NCBI RefSeq assembly: GCF_002377945.1
Contig: NZ_DFQV01000013.1
Location: 74,610 to 137,171, forward strand
Reading direction: 5' to 3'
DNA length: 62,562 nucleotides
Source of the DNA: Psychrobacter sp. UBA3480
GTDB taxonomy: Bacteria; Pseudomonadota; Gammaproteobacteria; Pseudomonadales; Moraxellaceae
The first letter of the stretch is position 1; the number at the start of each line of letters is the position of its first letter. Positions 8,875 through 15,423 of this stretch are shown here, piece by piece. The translations under genes were made by a program, and so were the position numbers. The notes beneath the pieces are model-generated. The model worked only from the letters and a program-made list of their open reading frames with translations. It searched no databases and had not been told where the DNA came from.

Positions 8875-8904
8875 GCTTACTTATTTCATGCTATTTTTAT
8901 GGAC
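8875..8904 (+). repeat. Imperfect direct repeat, right copy
   Basis: This is the partner of the copy at 7604-7633 (27 of 30 positions identical). It lies 75 bases upstream of the sialidase-like start and at the very 3' end of the DUF3987 pseudogene. The sequence just after it diverges from the left copy by a 1-base gap and mismatches. Confidence 0.6.
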
Positions 8905-8913
8905 TCAAGAAAG

Positions 8914-9858
8914 TCCGTTATCTTCCTATTGCATTTTAATGCGTTTCGGTATTCCTATACTGTCACTGGGTAGATTGGCTGATAATGTATCAAGTAAGCT
9001 CTGGCAGCGTGTCTAGTAGTCTATTAAGTAAGGGTTGTCATTATTGCGCTGCTCATCGCACCATACTCTTTGACTGTGCAAATCTTCAGGGCATGCAATC
9101 AAGGCACTGGCTAAAAACCCTTGTCCATTCATTATAGGGTCAGCTAGTGCTAGCTCTAGGATAAAGCACTGCCCCTGTATTAATAGCGTCATACGCACGT
9201 TGTAGGCATCTATATGCGTATTGCATAGGCAGACTTTAGCGAGCACAAACGAAACACCTCATCATCACCATTAAGGGTCGTCAATGATGATAAGACATTA
9301 CTTGCAGTATCACCATTAAAAAATTGGGCTGCTTTGTCTGTCATTTATGAAGCATTACTGATACTACCGTCAATAAACTTATCGAGTATCGGCTCAATAG
9401 TTACTTCTTTAAAACGTTCTTGGGGCTTTGGGTTGGATTCTAAAAAGTCGGCTAGCTCTTTATCTTTTAGACTTGCCTTGTCATTTTCCCACGATGATAG
9501 CTTAATAAGATAATCAGCATATAGCTGCTTTTGTACTTACGTACTTTGAAGCTAGTTAATTCCATAGCTTGTGACTTGCCGCTACCGCTTCCGCCCTCTG
9601 CTATTAATATTAGGATGGTTAGCATGAGTCTGTGTTGTATCAATAAATCCTTGCCCCATGTATGCCAGTGCCCCTAAAACGCATTGGTCTGTAATAGCTG
9701 TCGGAGCTTGCGTATAGTGTGCTACTGCCTTAACAACATACTGTAGTAAGCCTGTGAACGCATCGATAGGGTATGGCCGTGGGCTTGTTCCAGTTAATGG
9801 TTCAGATCCGTGCCATATCTCAGTTTGTAGATCGAGTATGGTTGTATCATGAAGGGCT
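8914..9858 (-). pseudogene. DUF3987 (island primase/ATPase-type) gene, multiply broken
   Basis: Reading the minus strand and switching frames recovers one protein in order. It begins with TTILDLQTEIWHGSEPL and PYPIDAF..LLQYVVKAV, then APTAITDQCVLGALAYMGQG, then (after a frameshift near 9625) LTILILIAEGGSGSGKSQAM with a Walker A motif. After a second shift comes YADYLIKLSSWENDKASL, then PILDKFIDGSISNAS. A stop at 9345-9347 interrupts it before MTDKAAQFFNGDTASNVLSS. After another shift LALADPIMNGQGFLASALIA appears, and after one more stop CQSLLDTLSANLPSD. This order matches DUF3987 proteins of prophages and integrative islands, which usually encode a replication primase/ATPase. At least three frameshifts and two nonsense codons make it dead. 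Confidence 0.8.
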
Positions 9859-10054
9859 ACTATATCTCTATAATTACCAACAGTGAGGGCTTACTGCTTA
9901 TCTTGCCAACGGTATGCGCTGACCCATGACTTAACGCCAGTGTAATGCACCCGTAATTGCAGCCCGTTACCGTCACTATGCTTGTCAGGTCGCTTTGTAT
10001 CAATCGAGGTGTACTAAGTAATAGCTTATTAATGACGGTATGAGTTAAGGGCAT
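9859..10054 (-). pseudogene. Tyrosine integrase N-terminal (DUF4102 arm-binding) relic
   Basis: ATG at 10054 opens with MPLTHTVIN, the usual opening of P4-type integrases (MPLTDTxI). After a frameshift the other frame reads RPDKHSDGNGLQLRVHYTG, then VKSWVSAYRWQDKQ, a stop at 9901-9903 and ALTVGNYRDIVALHD. SDGxGLxLxV, the W..YR pair and LTxGxYxxI are the hallmarks of the arm-type DNA-binding domain. The catalytic C-terminal domain is missing: the reading frame runs straight into the DUF3987 remnant, so a deletion has fused the two. Its place directly beside the ssrA att copy at 10216-10239 is exactly where such integrases sit. Confidence 0.82.
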
Positions 10055-10173
10055 TGGGCTATCCTTTGTTAGTATTGAGAGCGTATATAAACTTTAATAC
10101 CAAAAATAATACCAACATTCTATATGGTTCGCCATACCCCTACGAGGTAGTGAAAACCCAAAAAACGCCCAAA

Positions 10174-10210
10174 ATAAAGGGCTAACAGTCTATGACGGTC
10201 AGCCCTTTAT
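10174..10210 (-). terminator. Hairpin beside the middle att copy
   Basis: A ten-bp stem, ATAAAGGGCT (10174-10183) with AGCCCTTTAT (10201-10210), has a 17-base loop. On the minus strand it is followed by a TTTTGGG stretch rather than a clean T-run, so termination may be weak. It lies 6 bases beyond the att copy. Confidence 0.5.
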
Positions 10211-10215
10211 CAGTG

Positions 10216-10239
10216 TTTGGTGGAGATGGCGGGAGTTGA
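10216..10239 (-). repeat. Middle att copy (duplicate of ssrA 3' end)
   Basis: From 10218, the 22 bases TGGTGGAGATGGCGG plus GAGTTGA are identical to the 3' end of ssrA (11451-11472) and then diverge. This copy separates the inner 1.2-kb and outer 3.1-kb relics. Confidence 0.85.
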
Positions 10240-10440
10240 GTTAACCTACTACAAGCGTTGATACTTAAAGATTTTTACTTTATCTTAGCCTCTTGTGTGT
10301 CATATGTGTGTAAGGAGATTTACTAAATATTATCTAATATTATGTTTAAATTAAAACGATTCCACTAGAAACTGTTATTTAGGTAGTTATAGACCTATCC
10401 ATAATCCAATTTACCCATAATGTAGTAGATTTTGAATTTT

Positions 10441-10465
10441 AGAACACTACCAACTGTAGTATTCT
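10441..10465. promoter_or_regulatory. Palindromic candidate operator of the S24 repressor
   Basis: Arms AGAACACTAC (10441-10450) and GTAGTATTCT (10456-10465) pair at 9 of 10 positions around a 5-base spacer. The site is 47 bases upstream of the repressor ATG, where an autoregulatory operator would lie. A further TGTAGTAGA lies at 10421-10429. It does not match the E. coli LexA box. Binding by the neighbouring repressor is inference. Confidence 0.55.
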
Positions 10466-10512
10466 ATGCTTTTATAAGTAAAGTGATGAACATAGGGTTA
10501 GGTTAAAAGTAT

Positions 10513-11247
10513 ATGAGAACAGATAAAAATGATTCTGATTTTCCAAAGCGCCTTCGCGCTAAAATGGAGTCGCAGGGCGTTAGTAAGAAGAAGTTGCATA
10601 AAATGACTGGCATTAGCTATGAGATGGTTAGGCGATACGTAAACAGTGAAGCTACACCAAGAGAAGAAAAAATACTTTTGATAGCGGAGGCACTTAGCAC
10701 AACCGCAAGTTATCTAAGTTATGGTGTTGAAGTTCACGAGCTTTCAAAAAGCAGTGAGGTGGGATTTGATAGTGGAACTCAGCCTAGCTGCACTACTAAT
10801 AAAAATAATACTGACAGTATCGTGAGGAATGTCGAAGACTTGCATTATGTGCCAGTGCTTAACTTCTCCCAAGCGGAACATTTACACAGAACAAAAAGGA
10901 TTGCTCTTGCTGATTCTTTCGAACCAGTCGTAGGATCTTTTTATGGTAACAATACTTATTGGATCATAATAGAAGATGACAGCATGAAACCTTATTTTAA
11001 ACGCCGCGATCTTGTACTGATCGATTCTAACCTAGAACCATCACCTAGTGACTTTGTACTGGCATGCATGAATGATGATAAAGGATTGCTTCTTAGAAGA
11101 TGGAGGCCGCGTGGCTTTAATGAAATGACAGGCAAGCCGTATGAACAACTTGTAGCTGAGCATGAAGACTATCCATTAATCGATAGCCGTCACATGGAGT
11201 TCGAAGTTTGTGGCGTGGCTATCGAATACAAACGTAGGCTAAAATAA
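10513..11247 (+). CDS. XRE-family phage-type repressor with S24 peptidase-like domain
   Basis: The 244-residue protein has a helix-turn-helix at about residues 13-65 (KLHKMTGISYEMVRRYV) and a C-terminal S24 (LexA/CI-type) fold. The nucleophile motif is EDDSMKPYF, Ser157, followed by RRDLVLID. At the usual catalytic lysine position (LKRL-type) the sequence is LLLRRWRPRG, with Arg195/Arg196, and no Ala-Gly or Cys-Gly cleavage dipeptide is seen in the linker (residues 66-140). Self-cleavage may therefore be lost or may use another residue. A palindromic candidate operator lies upstream. It is the only gene in the inner 1.2-kb relic, which suggests it is a leftover phage or island immunity regulator kept by selection or recently stranded. 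Confidence 0.82.
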   Translation: MRTDKNDSDFPKRLRAKMESQGVSKKKLHKMTGISYEMVRRYVNSEATPREEKILLIAEALSTTASYLSYGVEVHELSKSSEVGFDSGTQPSCTTNKNNTDSIVRNVEDLHYVPVLNFSQAEHLHRTKRIALADSFEPVVGSFYGNNTYWIIIEDDSMKPYFKRRDLVLIDSNLEPSPSDFVLACMNDDKGLLLRRWRPRGFNEMTGKPYEQLVAEHEDYPLIDSRHMEFEVCGVAIEYKRRLK

Positions 11248-11374
11248 AAGTTTCACAAGTTAATAAATAGTATTTTTCTGTGTGTAGATTGGAATGCCAC
11301 ATGTGTGTAGGACAGCCATGTTAATTAGCATTTTCAATATATAGCTTTTTAATTAAGCTAGTATCATAGACAGT

Positions 11375-11411
11375 AAAAACCCCTCTAAGCATTATGCCTA
11401 GAGGGGTTTTT
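11375..11411 (-). terminator. ssrA terminator
   Basis: A 13-bp perfect stem, AAAAACCCCTCTA (11375-11387) with TAGAGGGGTTTTT (11399-11411), ends in a T-run on the minus strand. It lies 40 bases past the ssrA 3' end. Because it also has a T-run on the plus strand, it could end the convergent repressor gene as well. Confidence 0.85.
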
Positions 11412-11450
11412 AATAATAACAATTATTACTGATTTGTTCTTTTATGTAAA

Positions 11451-11809
11451 TGGTGGAGATGGCGGGAGTTGAACCCGCGTCCGCCAGCATTACGCTCATG
11501 AATCTACATGTTTAGTTTCTGTCTTTAGTTTTAATCCGCACCGATCCGACAGTCAGGATGGATTGGACGATTCTCTACTTTTGAACCCAAGCAATTGAGA
11601 CAATCACTTGTGGCGAGCCTACATGCGGACGCTTCAACTTAGTTAACCAACTGTAGGTGATCAGCAACTAAGTAAGCAGGGTTTAAGCTGCTAGAGCGTA
11701 AGTTTCGTCGTTTGCGACTATAACAATATATGTTTGATTAACGAGAGGACATACACTCTCGACATGCATCATTGAGTTTCATCACCAGCGTCGAAGCCAG
11801 AACATCCCC
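11451..11809 (-). ncRNA. ssrA: Transfer-messenger RNA (tmRNA)
   Basis: The 359-nt RNA rescues stalled ribosomes and tags nascent peptides for proteolysis. The 5' end is GGGGATGTTCTGGCTTCGAC and the 3' end GGGTTCAACTCCCGCCATCT-CCACCA with encoded CCA, giving the Ala-tRNA-like domain. The tag reading frame (11683-11715) starts at a GCA resume codon and encodes ANDETYALAA followed by TAA. The 3' end is intact even though it has been the integration site of at least two elements. SmpB is not in the window. Confidence 0.97.
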
Positions 11810-11822
11810 AATAAGACTAGCT

Positions 11823-11852
11823 ATTATATAGGAGATATCAGTTATGTTTCAA
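11823..11852 (-). promoter_or_regulatory. ssrA promoter
   Basis: On the minus strand TTGAAA (11852-11847) and a consensus TATAAT (11828-11823) are 18 bases apart. Mature tmRNA begins 14 bases after the -10 box. Confidence 0.7.
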
Positions 11853-11879
11853 CCTATAAGTAGCCTGCATTACATTACG

Positions 11880-12566
11880 TTACAGCTTAATAATTTGCGC
11901 CAAAACAGTGTTTAACCATTTACCGATATTTTGAATCTGCGGCATACAGACTTGATGTGCCATCGGATACGTATTGTAGGACACATTGTAATCCTTCGCC
12001 GACAATAACTGCTGGGCTTGCTCACCTAGGATGACAGGCACGACTGGATCATGAGAACCATGCTCAATCAAAATCGGCATATCTTTATTGGCAGCACTAT
12101 ACTCAATATTGTCATTGGTTGCTAAGTACGTAGAGAGCGTCATCAAGCCAGCCAAACGTTCTGGATAGCCAAGTGCCACATGATACGCAACTGCCCCGCC
12201 CTGCGAAAACCCTGCGATGACGATATGCTCTGATAACACGCCGCGCTCTATCTCACGACTGATCAAATCTTGTATTTGCTGAGCAGACTCTTCAATCTGA
12301 GCCACATCTACTTTACGCTCCAGACTCATCTCTATGATGTCGTACCATGCTGGCATCACCATGCCGCCATTTACCGTGACTGGGCGTTTAGGTGCATGTG
12401 GGAAGATAAAACGTACTGCCATATCATCAGCCAACCCAAGCTGCGGTACAACTGGCTCAAAATCATGACCGCTAGCACCTAAGCCATGTAGCCAAATCAC
12501 TGCGCGATCTATCTTTTTTTGAGAGGGATTGTGCTCAACGACGACTGCGTCTAGATAGTTATTCAT
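11880..12566 (-). CDS. Carboxylesterase/phospholipase-type alpha/beta hydrolase
   Basis: The 228-residue protein belongs to the bacterial carboxylesterase (PF02230, acyl-protein thioesterase-like) family. VIWLHGLGASGHDF forms the oxyanion-hole region near residue 25. The nucleophile is Ser121 in IAGFSQGGA, with Asp173 (EHGSHDPVVP) and His204 (YPMAHQVCM) completing the triad. Fold and motifs suggest hydrolysis of short- or medium-chain esters, but the natural substrate is unknown. The frame extends 19 codons upstream, but ATG at 12566 is preferred because AAGGATAACT precedes it. It is cytoplasmic (no signal peptide) and monocistronic. Confidence 0.9.
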   Translation of the reverse strand: MNNYLDAVVVEHNPSQKKIDRAVIWLHGLGASGHDFEPVVPQLGLADDMAVRFIFPHAPKRPVTVNGGMVMPAWYDIIEMSLERKVDVAQIEESAQQIQDLISREIERGVLSEHIVIAGFSQGGAVAYHVALGYPERLAGLMTLSTYLATNDNIEYSAANKDMPILIEHGSHDPVVPVILGEQAQQLLSAKDYNVSYNTYPMAHQVCMPQIQNIGKWLNTVLAQIIKL

Positions 12567-13024
12567 AGTTATCCTTAATAATGTAGTGAGAGATGCCTTA
12601 AGCATTTCTATATTTTTTGCCAAGATAATGTGTGTGTCATTATATGGTCAATATCATCTGTTAGTTTGAGAGTATGGTCAATAGTGAGGTACTAAATGGA
12701 CAATAGCAAAAATGTGAACAGTATAAGAAGACACGTATGACTTTACGACCGATAAGCTCAGTACTATCAAGCTCAAATACTGTCAGCTGTCTATTCTTTA
12801 GTACATGTGCCTACAATTGTATCCGCATTAATGCTAAGGTTTTACAAGGCCAATTTCCTACAAGGCTAGGCTCTTACAACAATGTCACGACCTTTAGTGG
12901 TTTTTAGCAAACAGCAAGTAGCAAACAGCAAGTAGCAAGTAGCAATCAATAGTCAAACGTTAATTTTTCAATTCCTATCCATACGTCCGATGGGATTTTT
13001 TATAATTTTGCAGGAACATTTTAC
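12567..13024. other. Intergenic region with short tandem repeats
   Basis: About 460 bases separate the two divergent genes. At 12907-12947 the units AGCAAACAGCAAGT and AGCAAGT recur in tandem. A 56-codon open frame (12737-12907, plus) has neither a good ribosome-binding site nor recognisable content, so I do not call it. Both flanking promoters should lie here. Confidence 0.55.
12907..12947 (+). repeat. Short tandem repeat AGCAAACAGCAAGT
   Basis: The 14-base unit AGCAAACAGCAAGT occurs twice back to back, followed by two partial AGCAAGT/AGCAATC units. It lies about 80 bases upstream of the glycerophosphodiesterase gene. The repeat could vary in length by slippage; a regulatory role is speculation. 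Confidence 0.6.
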
Positions 13025-14395
13025 ATGACAATTTCTAATAAATCAGCGCTTGAGCTGAGTAAGCAGACGCCGGCTAAGGTTAATAAGATTAATCTCGCCT
13101 TACCTTTAACGCTGATCAGCTCATTATTGATAGTAGGCTGCACTACCGATAGCCGCTCAACACTCACATCAAAAGCCCCTTTATCGACAGCGCAACCACA
13201 ATCGCAGCCACAATTGTCCTCACCTGTCGCATATACCTATGGAGTGCGTCCGTTTTACCTGATCAATGATATGGATGAGGGACCACTAAAAGAAGAGCTA
13301 CAGGCGTGCAGGGGGCAACTGCCAAGTAAGACAGACTTCTCTATTGCGCATCGAGGTGCGCCATTACAGTTGCCTGAACATACTTATGATAGCTACGTGG
13401 CGTCAGCACAAATGGGTGCTGGCATCTTGGAATGTGATGTCGCTTTTACCAATAACGGTGAGCTTGTATGTCGTCATGCCCAAAACGATTTGCACACCAC
13501 TACCAATATTCTAACCACGCCAATAGCCAAGCAATGCACTGTACCGCCCATATTGGACGCTACAGGCAAACTTACCAATGCCGATAGTATCGAATGTCGC
13601 ACCTCAGATATCAGCGCTGCTCAGTTTAAAACCTTGACGGGTAAGATGGATGCTGCCAATAAAAAAGCAACCAGCCTTAGTGAATATATGAATGCGACTG
13701 CGCCTTGGCGAACGGACTTATACTCGCAAAATGGCAAAGTATTAACCTTGAAAGAGCATATCGCGTTGGCTCGCAAGCTGGGTATGAAGCACACGCCTGA
13801 GCTAAAAGCACCTGTAGTGACTATGCCGTTTAACGGCTATCGTTTGGACGATTATCGCCAACAGCTGATAGATACTTATAAGGCAGCAAATGTACCTGCA
13901 AGCGATGTATTTGCCCAGACATTCAATATAGAAGATCTGGATTACTGGATCAAAAACGAGCCAGCTTATGGGGCTAATGCCGTTTATCTGATTGATGACA
14001 GCAATGAGACCGCTAAGAGTAAAACATTTGATAAAAATGACGCAACCACTTGGAAGCACTCATTGGCTGATATCAAAGCACGCGGCATTAACACCATTGC
14101 TCCAGCACTTTGGTTGCTAGTCACTACTGATGGTAAGGGAAATATGCAACCATCAGAATACGCAAAACAAGCCAAAGCCAATGGTCTAAAAATCATTACT
14201 TGGTCGATAGAGCGTTCAGGGCCATTAACGGATGGTGGCGATTGGTACTATAGCGGTCTTGGTGATGCTATCAACAATGACGGTGATATGATGAATTATA
14301 TTGACGTACTAGCGCAGGACGTCGGTGTCCAAGGCATTTTTTCAGATTGGCCCGCTACAGTGAGCTACTATGCCAACTGCAAAGGTCTTAAATAG
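13025..14395 (+). CDS. Lipoprotein glycerophosphodiester phosphodiesterase (GDPD)
   Basis: This enzyme splits glycerophosphodiesters (from phospholipid headgroups) into sn-glycerol 3-phosphate and an alcohol. The N-terminal segment is hydrophobic and ends in a lipobox with Cys39 (LIVGCTT), so the protein is probably membrane-anchored in the periplasm or at the outer membrane. The GDPD core starts with IAHRGAPLQLPEHTYDSY near residue 108. It continues with ILECDVAFTNNGELVCRHAQ, which holds the metal-binding Glu, Asp and catalytic His residues. The C-terminal GIFSDWPATVSYY is the family's usual end. At 456 residues it matches the long GlpQ-like type. AGGA lies about eight bases before the ATG. 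It may supply glycerol 3-phosphate from host or environmental lipid. Confidence 0.92.
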   Translation: MTISNKSALELSKQTPAKVNKINLALPLTLISSLLIVGCTTDSRSTLTSKAPLSTAQPQSQPQLSSPVAYTYGVRPFYLINDMDEGPLKEELQACRGQLPSKTDFSIAHRGAPLQLPEHTYDSYVASAQMGAGILECDVAFTNNGELVCRHAQNDLHTTTNILTTPIAKQCTVPPILDATGKLTNADSIECRTSDISAAQFKTLTGKMDAANKKATSLSEYMNATAPWRTDLYSQNGKVLTLKEHIALARKLGMKHTPELKAPVVTMPFNGYRLDDYRQQLIDTYKAANVPASDVFAQTFNIEDLDYWIKNEPAYGANAVYLIDDSNETAKSKTFDKNDATTWKHSLADIKARGINTIAPALWLLVTTDGKGNMQPSEYAKQAKANGLKIITWSIERSGPLTDGGDWYYSGLGDAINNDGDMMNYIDVLAQDVGVQGIFSDWPATVSYYANCKGLK

Positions 14396-14443
14396 GTTTT
14401 CGCTTAGTCTATTAATAGATAATCACGCTTAATCTTCGTTATC

Positions 14444-14475
14444 AAGGCCAGCTTATTTATTGAGCTGGCCTTTTT
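14444..14475 (+). terminator. Terminator of the GDPD gene
   Basis: A perfect 10-bp stem, AAGGCCAGCT (14444-14453) with AGCTGGCCTT (14463-14472), runs into TTTTTG. Confidence 0.85.
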
Positions 14476-14627
14476 GTTGAATGTATTAAAATAATTACAT
14501 CGTACACTATCTACTGAGCACCTTACTTTTTCATTAACTTTTCACACCATTTGACTCGTGGCAGCAAGAGCAGCCTGCTGTTTTGTGCTACGATAATTTA
14601 CTAAGCTTATAAGATGATGTAGAGACT

Positions 14628-15407
14628 ATGACCCATATTTTACTGGTAGAAGACGATCCTGCGATCGCGATGTCGCTCAAGGTCACCTGCAAACGCGAAG
14701 GTTGGCAGATAACTTGGTTGGATAATGCCAGTAGCGTGTTACCCATGCTGCATAGTCATGAAGCACAAGATCTGTCGGCGATCATTATGGATGTCGGTCT
14801 GCCAGATGGTGACGGCTTGAGCCTATGTCAGCAAATACGTCATACGCCTGATATCGACGCCTTAAAAGATTTGCCTATCGTGTTTTTGACTGCACGTAGC
14901 GATGAGGTCGATCGTATTTTGGGATTGGAGATGGGCGGTGACGACTATTGCGCCAAACCCTTTAGTCCACGTGAGTTGGTCGCGCGTTTAAAAGCCATTT
15001 GGCGACGTGAACAGCTGATTCAACAGTCAGGCTCTCATACCATAAACTCAGATAACAGTACTGATACTACTTCCTCGAATAATCTATCAGGACAAGCATT
15101 AACGTTTGAAAACCAATCTGGTGTTTGGCATTATCAACCGCTCAACTATTCATTAACGTGGCAAGAGCAAAAGCTTGAGCTTAGTAATACAGAACGCAAA
15201 ATTTTGCTGACACTATTACAAGCACCGCAGCAAGTCTTTAGCCGTGAGCAATTACTTAGCGCTGTAAGCGACTATCCTGACCACCGCTTGGCGCGAACTA
15301 TAGACAGTCATATCAAATCAATTCGTAAACAGCTCGCTATGGTAGATGCTAATGTCGATGTCATCCATACGCATCGCGGACTGGGTTATGCATTATGTCC
15401 CGCTTAA
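14628..15407 (+). CDS. creB: Response regulator CreB
   Basis: An OmpR-family response regulator of 259 residues. The receiver domain has acidic ED at 8-10, phospho-acceptor Asp55 (IIMDVGLPDGDG) and Lys110 (YCAKPFSP), with FLTARSDEVDRILGLEMGGDDY closely matching CreB. The C-terminal winged helix ends RTIDSHIKSIRKQL...HTHRGLGYAL. A low-complexity Ser/Thr-rich linker (about residues 133-165) is longer than usual. It is followed after 16 bases by its kinase. In E. coli CreBC responds to carbon metabolism and fermentation and links to beta-lactamase and envelope stress in other genera; the targets here are unknown. Confidence 0.88.
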   Translation: MTHILLVEDDPAIAMSLKVTCKREGWQITWLDNASSVLPMLHSHEAQDLSAIIMDVGLPDGDGLSLCQQIRHTPDIDALKDLPIVFLTARSDEVDRILGLEMGGDDYCAKPFSPRELVARLKAIWRREQLIQQSGSHTINSDNSTDTTSSNNLSGQALTFENQSGVWHYQPLNYSLTWQEQKLELSNTERKILLTLLQAPQQVFSREQLLSAVSDYPDHRLARTIDSHIKSIRKQLAMVDANVDVIHTHRGLGYALCPA

Positions 15408-15423
15408 CAGTGGCTGCTAGTTT

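Noticed and set aside
9013..9246. Stand-alone 77-residue gene on the minus strand
   Set aside because: Its sequence (LALADPIMNGQGFLASALIA) is one frame of the broken DUF3987 gene.
9860..10054. Intact 64-residue gene on the minus strand
   Set aside because: Only its first residues look real. Switching frame recovers the integrase arm domain, so it is part of a pseudogene.
12737..12907. 56-codon frame upstream of the GDPD gene
   Set aside because: No ribosome-binding site, no recognisable content, and it runs into the tandem repeat.
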